Position numbers and translations under genes: made by a program. Below the pieces are notes generated by a model. That model was given only the letters and a program-made list of their open reading frames with translations, was not told the origin of the DNA and searched no databases. A stretch of 64,000 bases of DNA. Origin: Rhizomys pruinosus. Taxonomy: Eukaryota; Chordata; Mammalia; Rodentia; Spalacidae. This document shows, in pieces, positions 1 through 12,029 of the stretch (positions are counted from its first letter, which is position 1; the number at the start of each line of letters is the position of its first letter). The DNA lies in assembly GCA_009823505.1 (NCBI GenBank), contig VZQC01000601.1, forward strand, positions 52,236-116,235, written 5' to 3'.

Positions 1-3000
1 AGAACAGTACAGGACCCAATCCCCAGACCCTGTGACATCAGAAGAAGACAGGAACCAATCCTCAGCCTCTGTGACATCAGAACAGATCAGGATCCAATGG
101 CCAGCCCCTGTGACATCAGAACAGGACAGGTACCAATACCCAGCACCTGTGACATCAGAACAGGTCAGGTACCAATCCCCAGGCCCTGTGACATTAGAAC
201 ATGACAGGAACCAATGCCCAGCCCCTGTGACATCAGAACAGGACAGGACCAAATCCCCAGTCCCTGTGACATCAGAACAGGACAGGAACCAATCCCTAGC
301 CCCTGTGACATCAGAACAGGACATGGATCAATCCCCAGCCCCTGTGACATCAGAACAAGTCAGGAACCAATCCCCAGCCCCTGTGACATCAGAACAGGAC
401 TTGAATTAATCCCCAGCCCCTGTGACATCAGAACAGGACAGGAACCAAACCCCAGCCCCTGTGACATCAGAACAAGATAGGAACCAATCCCCAGCCCCTG
501 TGACATCAGAACAGGACAGGAACCAATCTCCAGCAGCTGTGACATCAGAATAGCACAGTAACCAATGCCCAGCCCCTGTCACATCAGAACAGGACAGGAA
601 GCAATGCCCAGCCCCTGGGACATGAGAACAGGACAGGAACCAATCCCCAGCCCCTGTGACATCGGAACAGGATAGGAAGCAATGCCCAGCATCTGTGACA
701 TCAGAACAGGCCAGGACTCAATACCCAGCCCCTGTGAGGTCAGAACAGGACAGGCCCCAATCCCCTGCCCCTGTGAAGTCAGAACAGGACAGGCCCCAAT
801 CCCCTGCCCCTGTGACATCAGAACAAGACAGGAACCAATCCTCAGCCTCTGTGACATCAGAACAAGACAGGAACCAATCCTCAGCCTCTGTGACATCAGA
901 ACAGAACAGGAACCAATCCCCAGCCCCTGTGACATCAGAACAGGACAGGACCAAATCCGCAGCCCCTGTGACATCAGAACAGGACAGCACCCAATCCCCA
1001 GCCCCTGAGACATCAGAACAGGACAGCATCCAATACCCAGCCCCTGTGACATCAGAACAGGACAGCACCCAATCCCCATCCCTGTGACATCAGAACAGGA
1101 CAGGACATAATTCCCAGGCCCTGTGACATCAGAACAGGACAGAACCCAATCCCCAGCAGCTGTGACACCAGAGCAACACAAGACACAATCCCCAGCCCCT
1201 GTGATATCGGAACAGGACAGGACCAAATCCCCAGCCTCTGTGACATCAGAACAGGACAGGAACAAATCCCCAGCCCCTGTGACATCAGAACAGTACAGGA
1301 ACCAATCCCCAGCCCCTGTGACATCAGAACAGGACAGGAACCAATCCCCAGCCCCTGTGACATGAGAACAGGACAGGAAACATTCTCCAGCAGCTGTGAC
1401 ATCAGAATAGGACAGTAACCAATGCCCAGCCCCTGTGACATCAGAACAGGACAGGAACAAATCCCCAGCCCCTGTGACATCAGAACAGGCCAGGAACCAA
1501 TCCCCAGTCACTGTGACATCAGAACAGGACAGGAAACAATCCCCAGCCCCTGTGACATCAGATCAGGACAGGATCCAATCCCCAGCCCCTGTGACATCAG
1601 AACAGGACAGGACCCAATCCCCAGCAGCTGTGTCATCAGAACAGGACAGGAAACAATTCCCAGCCCCTGTGACATCAGAACAAGAGAGGAACCAATCCCC
1701 AGCCCCTGCGACATCAGAAAAGGACAGGAACCAATGCCCAGCCCCTATGACATCAGAACAGGACAAGACCCAATCCCCAGCCCCTGTGATATTAGGACAG
1801 GAAAGCACCCAATCCCCAGCCCCTGTGACATCAGAACAGGACAGGAATCAATCCCCAGATGCTGTGACATCAGAACAGAACAGGAACCAATCCCCAGCCC
1901 CTGTGACATCAGAACAGGACAGGAACCAATCCCCAGCCCCTGTGACATCAGAACAGGACAGGAACCAATCCCCAGCCCCTGTGACATCAGAACAGGACAG
2001 GAACCAATCCCCAGCCCCTGTGACATCAGAACAGGACAGGAACCAATCCCCAGCCCCTGTGACATCAGAACAGGACAGGAACCAATCCCCAGCCCCTGTG
2101 ACATCAGAACAGGACAGGAACCAATCCCCAGCCCCTGTGACATCAGAACAGGACAGGAACCAATCCCCAGCCCCTGTGACATCAGAACAGGACAGGAACC
2201 AATCCCCAGCCCCTGTGACATCAGAACAGGACAGGAACCAATCCCCAGCCCCTGTGACATCAGAACAGGACAGGAACCAATCCCCAGCCCCTGTGACATC
2301 AGAACAGGACAGGAACCAATCCCCAGCCCCTGTGACATCAGAACAGGACAGGAACCAATCCCCAGCCCCTGTGACATCAGAACAGGACAGGAACCAATCC
2401 CCAGCCCCTGTGACATCAGAACAGGACAGGAACCAATCCCCAGCCCCTGTGACATCAGAACAGGACAGGAACCAATCCCCAGCCCCTGTGACATCAGAAC
2501 AGGACAGGAACCAATCCCCAGCCCCTGTGACATCAGAACAGGACAGGAACCAATCCCCAGCCCCTGTGACATCAGAACAGGACAGGAACCAATCCCCAGC
2601 CCCTGTGACATCAGAACAGGACAGGAACCAATCCCCAGCCCCTGTGACATCAGAACAGGACAGGAACCAATCCCCAGCCCCTGTGACATCAGAACAGGAC
2701 AGGAACCAATCCCCAGCCCCTGTGACATCAGAACAGGACAGGAACCAATCCCCAGCCCCTGTGACATCAGAACAGGACAGGAACCAATCCCCAGCCCCTG
2801 TGACATCAGAACAGGACAGGAACCAATCCCCAGCCCCTGTGACATCAGAACAGGACAGGAACCAATCCCCAGCCCCTGTGACATCAGAACAGGACAGGAA
2901 CCAATCCCCAGCCCCTGTGACATCAGAACAGGACAGGAACCAATCCCCAGCCCCTGTGACATCAGAACAGGACAGGAACCAATCCCCAGCCCCTGTGACA

Positions 3001-4803
3001 TCAGAACAGGACAGGAACCAATCCCCAGCCCCTGTGACATCAGAACAGGACAGGAACCAATCCCCAGCCCCTGTGACATCAGAACAGGACAGGAACCAAT
3101 CCCCAGCCCCTGTGACATCAGAACAGGACAGGAACCAATCCCCAGCCCCTGTGACATCAGAACAGGACAGGAACCAATCCCCAGCCCCTGTGACATCAGA
3201 ACAGGACAGGAACCAATCCCCAGCCCCTGTGACATCAGAACAGGACAGGAACCAATCCCCAGCCCCTGTGACATCAGAACAGGACAGGAACCAATCCCCA
3301 GCCCCTGTGACATCAGAACAGGACAGGAACCAATCCCCAGCCCCTGTGACATCAGAACAGGACAGGAACCAATCCCCAGCCCCTGTGACATCAGAACAGG
3401 ACAGGAACCAATCCCCAGCCCCTGTGACATCAGAACAGGACAGGAACCAATCCCCAGCCCCTGTGACATCAGAACAGGACAGGAACCAATCCCCAGCCCC
3501 TGTGACATCAGAACAGGACAGGAACCAATCCCCAGCCCCTGTGACATCAGAACAGGACAGGAACCAATCCCCAGCCCCTGTGACATCAGAACAGGACAGG
3601 AACCAATCCCCAGCCCCTGTGACATCAGAACAGGACAGGAACCAATCCCCAGCCCCTGTGACATCAGAACAGGACAGGAACCAATCCCCAGCCCCTGTGA
3701 CATCAGAACAGGACAGGAACCAATCCCCAGCCCCTGTGACATCAGAACAGGACAGGAACCAATCCCCAGCCCCTGTGACATCAGAACAGGACAGGAACCA
3801 ATCCCCAGCCCCTGTGACATCAGAACAGGACAGGAACCAATCCCCAGCCCCTGTGACATCAGAACAGGACAGGAACCAATCCCCAGCCCCTGTGACATCA
3901 GAACAGGACAGGAACCAATCCCCAGCCCCTGTGACATCAGAACAGGACAGGAACCAATCCCCAGCCCCTGTGACATCAGAACAGGACAGGAACCAATCCC
4001 CAGCCCCTGTGACATCAGAACAGGACAGGAACCAATCCCCAGCCCCTGTGACATCAGAACAGGACAGGAACCAATCCCCAGCCCCTGTGACATCAGAACA
4101 GGACAGGAACCAATCCCCAGCCCCTGTGACATCAGAACAGGACAGGAACCAATCCCCAGCCCCTGTGACATCAGAACAGGACAGGAACCAATCCCCAGCC
4201 CCTGTGACATCAGAACAGGACAGGAACCAATCCCCAGCCCCTGTGACATCACAACAGGACAGGAACCAATCCCCTGCCCCTGTGACATCAGAACAGGACA
4301 GGAACCAATCCCCAGCCCCTGTGACATTAGAACAGGACAGGAACCAATGCCCAGCCCCTGTGACATCAGAACAGGACAGGAACCAATTCCCTGCTCCTGT
4401 GACATCAGAAGAGGACAGTACCCAATCCCCAGTCCCTGTGACATCAGAACAAGACAGGAACCAATCCCCAGCCTCTGTTACATCAGAATAGGACAGTAAC
4501 CAATGCCCAGCCTCTGTGACATCAGAACAGGACTGGAAGCAATGCCCAGCTCCTGTGACATCAGAATAGGACAGGAACCAATCACCAGCCCCTGTGACAT
4601 GAGAACAAGACAGGAACCAATCCCCAGCCCCTGTGACATGAGAACAGGACAACAACCAATCCCCAGGCCCTGTGACATCAGAACAGTGCAGGACTCAATC
4701 CCCAGCAGTTGTGACATCAGAACAGGACAGGAACCAATCCCCAGTCCCTGTGACATCCGAACAGGAGAGGATCTAATCCCAGACCCCTGTGACATCAGAA
4801 CAG
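1..4803. repeat. 39-bp minisatellite, about 123 units, left edge cut by the window
   Basis: The unit is 39 bp and reads roughly gaacaggacaggaaccaatc followed by cccagcccctgtgacatca. Units from 1880 to 4251 (2372 bp, about 61 units) are identical by eye; units before 1880 and after 4251 carry scattered substitutions and small indels. This is the usual pattern of an array homogenised in its centre by unequal exchange. Because 39 is a multiple of three, several frames on both strands stay open for up to 1025 codons. These frames encode only a 13-residue repeat and have no recognisable domain, so I do not call a gene. The unit contains no CpG, is A+C rich on this strand, and holds one CCAAT and one TGACATCA octamer. 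It lies about 4 kb beyond the PRKN 3' end. Confidence 0.98.
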
Positions 4804-5440
4804 CCTGTGTGAGAAGCGGCTCTGACGACTAATGGAGAGAGGCATCTGGGATCCTGGGATTCTCAAAGACCATGTGATGGGTCCGTGGGGAGCATCCAGG
4901 GCTTGCCAGCACTGCTGAGTGCGTTGGATGAACCAGGGACACACCACAGGGACAGCCTGCAGGGCGATGCTGCCCAGGAAGGAGACCAGAAGCAACTGTT
5001 GTTGTTTGGGAATTAGCTGCTCGCTGGATGACCGACTCAGCCCACTGGTGGCCACCATGCCAACTGAGTGGGGCTCATGAGTCACTCAGAAATGCCCAGT
5101 TTGTACCAGGCTTGGGGATCTGACTGCATCCCCAGTAATTAAGTTGAACTCATTCTCTCCCATCCCAAGTTATCCAATTTGGGAAAATTCCTCTGAAAGT
5201 AAAATGCCATTAGACATGTTTACTGTCATTGCAGTGAAATTCTGCCAATCAAAGAACAAGAACTACTGGCTAGAAAATCTTTGCTATTTGCATGCAACAT
5301 GAGGACCTTAAATCGTTATAGGAAATGACCCTTAAAACACATTTTTCATTATAATGTGATATTCTCATACCACTAAAAAAAAGTGGGGGAGGAGTAAAAA
5401 TTCACATGTGACTATCAGCACAGCCCGCTGTATTTAATGT
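4804..5440. other. Intergenic stretch with nothing recognised
   Basis: Single-copy-looking sequence between the minisatellite and an LTR remnant. Short open frames on both strands show no familiar protein motif and no paired splice sites that I can support. Confidence 0.5.
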
Positions 5441-5800
5441 GGGCCTTGTCGTTTTTCATTTGGGCCGCTATAGCAATAACGTAAACAGGGCTGCTTATAC
5501 ACAACAAAAGCTTAGTCCTTACAGTTGGAGGCTGAAGTCCAAGATCAAGGTACCAGCAGATTCCATGTGTTGGGAGAGCCCATGTCCTGTTTCATGGATG
5601 GTGGCATCTCACTGTGTGTGTCCTCATGTGGTGAAAGGGGTGAAGGGCTCTCTCTCTCTCAGGCCTCCTTTTCTTACATCATCAATTCCATTCATCAGAG
5701 TTCCACCCCAAGATCTAATTCTAATCACTTCTCTGAATCCCCACCTCCCAATAGGATCACCTTGGGAGTTAGGATTTCAAACAATACATTGGGATAGGAG
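5441..5800 (-). mobile_element. MaLR-type LTR remnant (MLT1/MST-like), reverse orientation
   Basis: The plus strand carries the reverse complement of a mammalian MaLR LTR: a 'cttacagttggaggctgaag' segment, 'tccaagatcaaggtaccagc', then a cytosine-rich stretch and 'aggatcaccttgggagttag'. It is diverged and truncated, with no clear target-site duplication. Subfamily is uncertain. Confidence 0.6.
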
Positions 5801-5911
5801 AACACAAACAGACTATGGAAGCCTTTCAGTCTCCTTTATTTACACTGCTTTTTCATAACTGCAATTATAGTGTACATATAATTTTGTCAACTCCTTTTCT
5901 GTTAACATTAT

Positions 5912-5913
<2 letters not shown>

Positions 5914-5947
<34 letters not shown>
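5914..5947. repeat. (TG)n microsatellite
   Basis: Uninterrupted TG dinucleotides for about 34 bp, directly before a reverse-oriented ID/B4-like SINE end. Confidence 0.95.
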
Positions 5948-5950
<3 letters not shown>

Positions 5951-5954
5951 GTGT

Positions 5955-6013
5955 GAACTCAGGCCCCGAGCATGACAGACAAGTGCCCTAACATTGAGCT
6001 GCACCCACAGCCC
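5955..6013 (-). mobile_element. ID/B4-like tRNA-derived SINE fragment
   Basis: The stretch from 'gaactcaggccccgagcatg' to 'ctgcacccacagccc' is the reverse complement of the tRNA-Ala-derived head shared by ID and B4 elements. It is a fragment with several substitutions. Confidence 0.55.
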
Positions 6014-6161
6014 TATTGTAAATCAGTTTAAATGTTAAACAACAGTTTTTACATTTCCAGACTTTTAAGTGAATATGTTACTTTTAGATGGCTACATTCC
6101 ATCTGGAAACATCATTTCAGAAGCCCATTGACACTATGTATTTTTTTTTTTTAAATCATCT

Positions 6162-6327
6162 AGCTGGGCATAGTGGTGCATGCCTTTAATCCCATCACTT
6201 GGGAGGCAGAGGCAGGTGGATCTCCATGAGTTCAAGGCCTGTGAGCTCCAGGCCAGTTGGAACTAAAGGGAAACCCTGTCTCGAAAATACAAAAAAAATA
6301 AAACAAACAAACAAACAAACAAAAAAA
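6162..6327 (+). mobile_element. B1 SINE
   Basis: Starts agctgggcatagtggtgcat, has the 7SL-derived body ('ttgggaggcagaggcaggtg') and ends in an (AAAC)n tail. Partly shortened in the middle. Confidence 0.9.
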
Positions 6328-6328
6328 T

Positions 6329-6474
6329 CTGTGTGTGGCTGCATGCGCACCACGCTCCAGAGGGAGCATGCCGGAGTCAGTTCTCTTCTTTCATCTTTCA
6401 ATGTTCCAAGAGTTGAACTCAACTTGTCAGACTTTGCCACAAGTGCCTTTACCTACTGGGCCATCTCACAGGTC
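6329..6474 (-). mobile_element. B3-type SINE fragment
   Basis: Contains 'ccggagtcagttctcttctt' and ends with 'tgggccatctcacaggtcc', the reversed tRNA-related head of B3/B2 elements. Old and diverged. Confidence 0.6.
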
Positions 6475-7755
6475 CAACACTATATGGTTTTAAATGAAAA
6501 TAAAGTATAAAGTAACTTTTATGTTTTGCATTATTTGCTTCTATAATAAGCATCAAAACTCAGTAATTGTGTTCATAAGATAAACAACGTGAGCAAAATT
6601 TTACAGGGAAATATGCTGAGCAGAGGTTGGATGTGTCGGAGTCACTTTTGAGATTGAAAATCAGAATGGAGAATGGTGGGGAAACATACTCTGCTGGAAG
6701 GACCAGCAGAGCTCCTGGGCTGCACAGGCTTCATTCTGTGGAGGTGACCTGGGTCCCTGGTGGTCTCTACTGCCTTGCTCATGCATTCATAGTAGTGAAC
6801 AACCTTGGGCAGCTTCCTATGTGCAAGGCACTGTCCTCAGCGCTTTACGGGAATTGGTTCAATGAATCATGATAATAGTCTGATGAGGGAGGTGCTGCTT
6901 TTGCCCTCATAGTTCAGGCACATGTGGGGTGGAGTCAGGCTTCCAGCTCTGACACTCAGAGCTCACCACATGCATGCCTTCTCTGTAGCCTCTGGTGTGT
7001 AGATAACCTTGGCAGTGACTCTTACCTCTTCATCTCTTCAGAGAAGCTGGAAGTGTTTGTTCCAGTGGGTGCTCCACCGACCTACAGGGTTATTCAGGGA
7101 CAGATAACCTCTCCACGTGGCTCCAGCAAGACACACGGAGATGAGCCAGACACCACCACCGTGATGCCCCTAAGAAAACAAGGTGCACACTCCCAGCTCT
7201 GAGGCTCATCTTCCTCCGTGACCTGATTGGATTTGGAATCACCTAGGAGACACTCCTCAGGCTATGTCTGTAAGGATGTTGTTTCCACAGAAGTGTAACT
7301 GGGAAGGAAGGGCCAAGCCCACCTACTGACTGCAGTCCCAGACTGAGGAGAAAGGAGGAAGTGCAGAAGCCCTCTGAGCCCAACGTTCCCCGTTTCCCCA
7401 CAGGTCCAGATAGGAGGTGTCCTGGCTGCAAGCCCACCTCCATTAACTGTGCCTGCCATGGTGGACTGGATCCTAAGCAGCTCAAGGAAGGAAGGACTTA
7501 TCCTGGCCCACAGGTTGAGGGAGCAGTCCATCCTGGCGGGGAAGGCATGGCGGCAGGAGCCTGCGGCCGCTGCTCCCATTGCCTCTGCATCCGGGAAGCA
7601 GAGAGAGAGGAACGCTGGTGCCCAGCTCACTTTCTCCAGCCAGGGATGGTGCTTCCCACAGTTAGGAAGCTTTCACTTTAATTAACTCAGTCTCGACACC
7701 CCCTTGCACCCAGGACTGTCTTCTGGGGGTTATCGGTCCTCTCAAGTTGACAGTA
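6475..7755. other. Intergenic stretch with nothing firmly recognised
   Basis: No SINE, LTR edge or conserved coding segment is apparent. Short overlapping frames near 7250-7690 look like chance frames in a GC-richer patch that may be the body of the LTR ending near 7850. Confidence 0.45.
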
Positions 7756-7852
7756 TTAGCAATTACTCAGACTGAGCCCAAATAAATTCTCCCTTTCTTA
7801 AGCTGCTTCTGCCACGTATTTTGTCACAATGACAAAATGACTCAAGAAATCC
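7756..7852 (+). mobile_element. 3' end of a MaLR-type LTR
   Basis: 'cccaaataaattctcccttt' followed by 'tattttgtcacaatgacaaa' resembles the polyadenylation region and terminus of MaLR LTRs. The 5' part could not be delimited and may extend into the sequence upstream. Confidence 0.45.
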
Positions 7853-8000
7853 TCACGCGTGACCTTTCCCAGACCAAATCTCTCTTTAAATTTTATTTTT
7901 ATCTTTTATATTTTGGTGTGTGTAGCTGGAATGTGCATGTGTGTGGCAGCCAGAGGTTAATGTGGGATTTCTGTTGCTGTCCATTCTCTTTTCCCTTTTC

Positions 8001-8117
8001 TTTTTTTGAGACAGCATCTTGGTATGTAGTCCTGGCTGGCCTAGAGCTTGCTATGTAGACCAGGCTGGCCTTGAACTGCCAGTGCTGGGATTATAGGTGT
8101 GTGTTGCTGTGCCTGGC
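8001..8117 (-). mobile_element. B1 SINE nested in an older B3-like SINE
   Basis: Reverse B1: T-run, 'gagacagcatcttggtatgt', 'gaccaggctggccttgaact', ending 'gctgtgcctggct'. Flanked on both sides by B3-like sequence, so it appears to be a secondary insertion. Confidence 0.8.
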
Positions 8118-8119
8118 TT

Positions 8120-8201
8120 TTTAACATGGTTTCTGGAGGACTGAACTCAGGTCCTCACACCTGTATCTGTACTTCACCTGATGGAGCCATCTCCCTAGCC
8201 C
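8120..8201 (-). mobile_element. B3/B2-like SINE head
   Basis: 'ggactgaactcaggtcctca' and 'tggagccatctccctagcc' are the reversed tRNA-like head. The other end of the same element probably lies at about 7915-8000, left of the nested B1. Confidence 0.6.
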
Positions 8202-8225
8202 TAAGCTTCTGTTTTAAATACTTAT

Positions 8226-8586
8226 TGTGGTGGTTTGAATGAGAATGTCCCCCCCATAGGTTTTAAGTATTCAGACATCTTGTCTCCAGTTGGCGGCACT
8301 GTTCTTGGAGGACTTAGAAGATGTGGCCATGCTGGAGGAAGTACATTATTGGGGGCAGGCTTAGTGAGTTTAACAAGCCTTGTGGTTTCCAATCTCCTCT
8401 CTGCTTCCTGTGCTCATTGCGAGATGTGACCCTGGGCTTACTGCTCCAGCCCCAGCCACCATGCTTCCCGCCACAATGGACTCTGATTCCCTGGAACCAT
8501 CAATTGTAAGCTCAAATAAACTCTTCCTTTTGTAAGTTCCCTTGGTCATGGTGGTTTATCACAGCAACAGAAAAGTGATTAATACA
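8226..8586 (+). mobile_element. Solo ERVL-MaLR LTR (rodent ORR1/MT-like)
   Basis: Starts TGTGGTGGTTTGAATGAGAA and ends AACAGAAAAGTGATTAATACA, about 361 bp, with 'caaataaactcttccttttg' as polyadenylation region. The 5-bp flanks are cttat and gttat, matching at four of five positions, which fits the 5-bp duplication of ERVL-class elements. It is the same subfamily as the LTRs of the provirus at 52070-54298. Confidence 0.85.
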
Positions 8587-8849
8587 GTTATTTAGGCAGA
8601 AGGCAAAAAAGTGGCTGTTACATGTCTGAATGAGGGTTTGCTTTGAAATTTTGATAATTAATAAAAAAGAGAAACCCTCAAGTTAATCAGGAGTTGGGAA
8701 TACAGCTGAAAGGTGCTGGGCCAGTTTTTCAGTGGGCGATGTTTTGAAGCACTGTGAACCAAAGAGCAATTTGGTCTGCCTTTCTTCCCACGCCTCTAAC
8801 ATTATTGAAAGAACACCCCCAGGATAGGCTCAAAAGCTCTTTTGATTAT

Positions 8850-8855
8850 TTTATT
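8850..8855 (-). promoter_or_regulatory. PRKN: Candidate PRKN polyadenylation signal AATAAA
   Basis: The plus strand reads TTTATT here, giving AATAAA on the minus strand about 1.87 kb after the PRKN stop. It is the first canonical hexamer I see in the repeat-free region. Confidence 0.45.
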
Positions 8856-9350
8856 GACAGTTTGAGTATCACTCTGGCCATAGTTATCAGATATTTCTTA
8901 ACACATTTCAGAGAAAAAGCAAGATTCTTCTGCGAAGGTTTTTGTTTCCATCTTTGACATTATTTTTATCCACCATGCATGTTTACATAACACAGGTTGT
9001 TATTCATGCTCACACAAAGCAGCTGTTTTTCCTTTAAGTTATTTTAAAAATCACTATTCCATTCTGAAGAAAACACAGGCAATCACCAGAAAGGAAAGGG
9101 ACCAGGCTGGAAAGCCACAGAGCTCTGGGCCTCTGTGGAACAAACTGCATTCTGGCTTTGCAAATCCAGCCTAGCTGGCAGATGTGGAAGGAAGCAGCCA
9201 GGACAGCAGCATCACAAAAGAGAAGCGGATGGGTGACAGGAAAGCAGAGTGCAGGTGTGAGCCACTGATTGTCACTTTGGTCAGCTTAAGAAGCTGTGAT
9301 CGGCTGGGACACACATTCAGAACTGGCTGGGGTGGAATGGCCTGGCCGAA

Positions 9351-9425
9351 GGCCACTGGGACACACAGGCTCAGGCCACTGGGACACACAGGCTCAGGCC
9401 ACTGGGACACACAGGCTCAGGCCAA
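9351..9425. repeat. 23-bp tandem repeat, 3 perfect units
   Basis: The unit ggccactgggacacacaggc + tca occurs at 9351, 9374 and 9397 without a mismatch and is followed by a partial unit. It lies in the inferred PRKN 3' UTR. Confidence 0.95.
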
Positions 9426-10726
9426 CTGGCTTTTCTTTTCCTCCCGGTACCAAGCTCCATTTCTTTGATAGGAGTCTGGTCTTGCAGCCCCAGGGCATGT
9501 GGAACATATGGATTCCTAATGGCCGAGGCTAAATGAGGCTGTTTATGCTGATATGACACCCCCCCACCCACCCGCCAACTCTGTCTTGTCCCAGCATTGT
9601 GCTTCTGAGGGCAGAGTGTTTTCGAGGTGGCTGGAAAAAACATACTGGCCCATCACCTCCTGTCCTCCCACCAGCAAGGCTTCTGCTGGGACGCCTGCTT
9701 ACTGCGTTCAGAATTTCCAGGTCTCTGAGACCCCAGGGACCTCATGGGCCAGGGAGATGCAGTAAGAAAGGCATAGGCTGCCCTTATCCCTGTGCCCACC
9801 GTGCAGTAGAAAACTGCTTTGCGATAGGTTGCAAACACCTCAAAAAGAGAGAATCTTGAAAATGTAATCAACACTGAAATCTGATACATGTTAACCTGAG
9901 GAATATTCTAGTGTGCTTTTACTGTCCTCTGCAAAAGGCCCTGTAGGACTGCTGGGTAGGCGGGGCTCCCTGGGACTTAACTGCTGGAGAGAGAACAGGT
10001 AAAAAAAAAAAGCCATCGACCTTTCTGATGGAGGGGGTCGGGCATATTTGCATTTAGATCGTTCTAGAAATGATCCTTAATGACCTGCACTTTTGATAAT
10101 ATGGGAATAGCATCATGAGATTGTTTCTAAAAATGTCCCTTTCTAGGCACTTTATCCATTAAATTTACAGTGAAGCCAAATGCATGAGTGAAACTTCCAG
10201 ACTGCAAAGTGAATGCTTAAAACCAAATTATAGAGTTAATAATATTCTCAGAAAAATAATTTCTTTCTAAAGTTACAAATAATTAAACAGAATGAAAGCG
10301 TATTCAGTTTTGGCTCCCTCCCTGTAATTTCAACAGTCAACATTCAAATTAGATTTCATAGTTTCTCACTTGATTACCAAGCTGATTTGTGCACAGCAGA
10401 GTTGGAATTTCACCAGCACATTTATAAAGATAGAATTCTTTGTGATGAACAATTATTTTTGACTATTGCCCCAGGGCCAATTGGGAATAGATGAGCACTA
10501 AACAAGAACTTCGTTCATTCTGGAACCCATAGCAGTCTCTCGTACAGAACCTGTGTCAAGAGAAAGGCATCTAGGAGCTGCTTCTGAACTTTGCAGCCTG
10601 TGTTTGTGTGTATGCGTGTGTGTGCACATATGTATTTGGAAGAAGGAGAAGTGGTTAATGAAGATATGATTCTGTATGTTTCCCATGAGGACAGCGTGAT
10701 CAGGGGCAGATGCTCAGTGATGCCCC

Positions 10727-10924
<198 letters not shown>

Positions 10925-11094
10925 TTAGTTTCTAAGTGAACAGTTCCAAACAACACAGCTGCAGAGAGACTAAAGCGGGGCGAGGGGCGGGACAGCTCCG
11001 GAGGCAGCTCAGAAGCCGATGAAGTCCAGGCTGGACTCTTCCTATTTACATGTTTGAGTTTGTCTTATTTTTCCCGACATAAGATTTAGAAACA

Positions 11095-11267
11095 GTTGGG
11101 CGTGATAGCCCACGCCTTTAATCCTAGCACTTGGGAGGCAGAGGAGGTGGATTTCTGTGAGTTCAAGGCCAGCCTGGTCTACAGAACGAGTTCCAGGACA
11201 GCTGGGGCTACAGGGATACCCTGTCTCAAACACAGACACACACACAAACACACACACACACACACAA
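11095..11267 (+). mobile_element. B1 SINE with 14-bp target-site duplication
   Basis: B1 body from 'ttgggcgtgatagcccacgc' to 'ctgtctcaaac' with a CA-rich tail. The flanks aagatttagaaaca at 11081-11094 and 11268-11281 are identical. Confidence 0.93.
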
Positions 11268-11450
11268 AAGATTTAGAAACAAATGCTTCATGTTTCACAG
11301 ACTTTTGGTTCTTCACTTAAATAAATTTAAATATATTAAATGCATGATTTCAAAATATATATTAAATATTTAGTAATTTTATATTATAGACTGTGAATCA
11401 TATTTATCATTTCTTTAGTGTTACTTAGCTCATCAAATTTATAAACAGAG

Positions 11451-11603
11451 CTGGGTGTGGTGGTGCATACCTGTAATTCCACCACTCAGGAGGCAGAGGC
11501 AGGCGGATCTCTGTGAGTTCATCAAGGCCAGCCTGGTCTACACAGTGAGTTCCAGGACAGCTGGGGTTACAGGGAGACCTTGTCTCAAAAACACCAAAAA
11601 AGA
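11451..11603 (+). mobile_element. B1 SINE, unit 1 of a tandem triplet
   Basis: Begins ctgggtgtggtggtgcatac and ends with a tail containing 'cttgtctcaaaaacaccaaa'. Preceded by ttataaacagag, a motif that recurs at every junction of the triplet. Confidence 0.93.
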
Positions 11604-11614
11604 TTATAAACAGA

Positions 11615-11764
11615 CCGGGCGTGGTGGCGCAGGCCTTTAATCCTAGCACATGGGAGGCAGAGGCAGGCGGATCTTTGTGAGTTCAAGGCCAGCCTAGTCT
11701 ACAGAGTGAGTTCCAGGACAGCTGGGGTTACAGGGAGACCTTGTCTCAAAAACACCAAAAAAGA
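11615..11764 (+). mobile_element. B1 SINE, unit 2 of a tandem triplet
   Basis: Begins ccgggcgtggtggcgcaggc. Its head is the same as unit 3 and its tail is the same as unit 1, so it is a head-tail hybrid. ttataaacaga precedes (11604) and follows (11765) it. Confidence 0.93.
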
Positions 11765-11775
11765 TTATAAACAGA

Positions 11776-11930
11776 CCGGGCGTGGTGGCGCAGGCCTTTA
11801 ATCCTAGCACATGGGAGGCAGAGGCAGGCGGATCTTTGTGAGTTCAAGGCCAGCCTAGTCTACAGAGTGAGTTCCAGGACAGCTGGAACTATAGGGAGAC
11901 CCTGTCTCAAAAAGACCAAAAAAAAAAAAA
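11776..11930 (+). mobile_element. B1 SINE, unit 3 of a tandem triplet
   Basis: Same head as unit 2 (start to start 161 bp) but a distinct tail: ggaactatagggagaccctg and a longer A-run. Followed by ttataaacagag at 11934. Confidence 0.93.
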
Positions 11931-12029
11931 AGATTATAAACAGAGATTGGGACAGTGTATTATATAATCCTTCCTTAATGATATTCAGAATTTTATTTAA
12001 GGCATGAGGAACAAATAGGTAGCCACTTT

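Larger units (their letters stand above)
8830..10726 (-). other. PRKN: Probable PRKN 3' UTR (terminal exon, non-coding part)
   Basis: This 1.9-kb stretch directly follows the PRKN stop codon on the minus strand and is free of SINEs and LTRs, unlike its surroundings. That fits a constrained 3' UTR. The first good AATAAA on the minus strand lies at 8850-8855, so cleavage around 8830-8840 is inferred. A 23-bp triplicate repeat sits inside it at 9351-9419. The exact 3' end needs transcript data. Confidence 0.6.

Noticed and set aside
1422..4499. Frames of about 900-1025 codons on both strands in the 39-bp array
   Set aside because: A 39-bp period without stops opens several frames at once on both strands. 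The products are pure 13-residue repeats with no start context, domain or flanking exon structure.
1..4803. CRISPR-like array
   Set aside because: Units are contiguous with no spacers, and the setting is a rodent genome. It is an ordinary minisatellite.
10601..10630. Microsatellite worth listing (TG-rich patch)
   Set aside because: Too short and interrupted to be more than ordinary sequence in the inferred 3' UTR.
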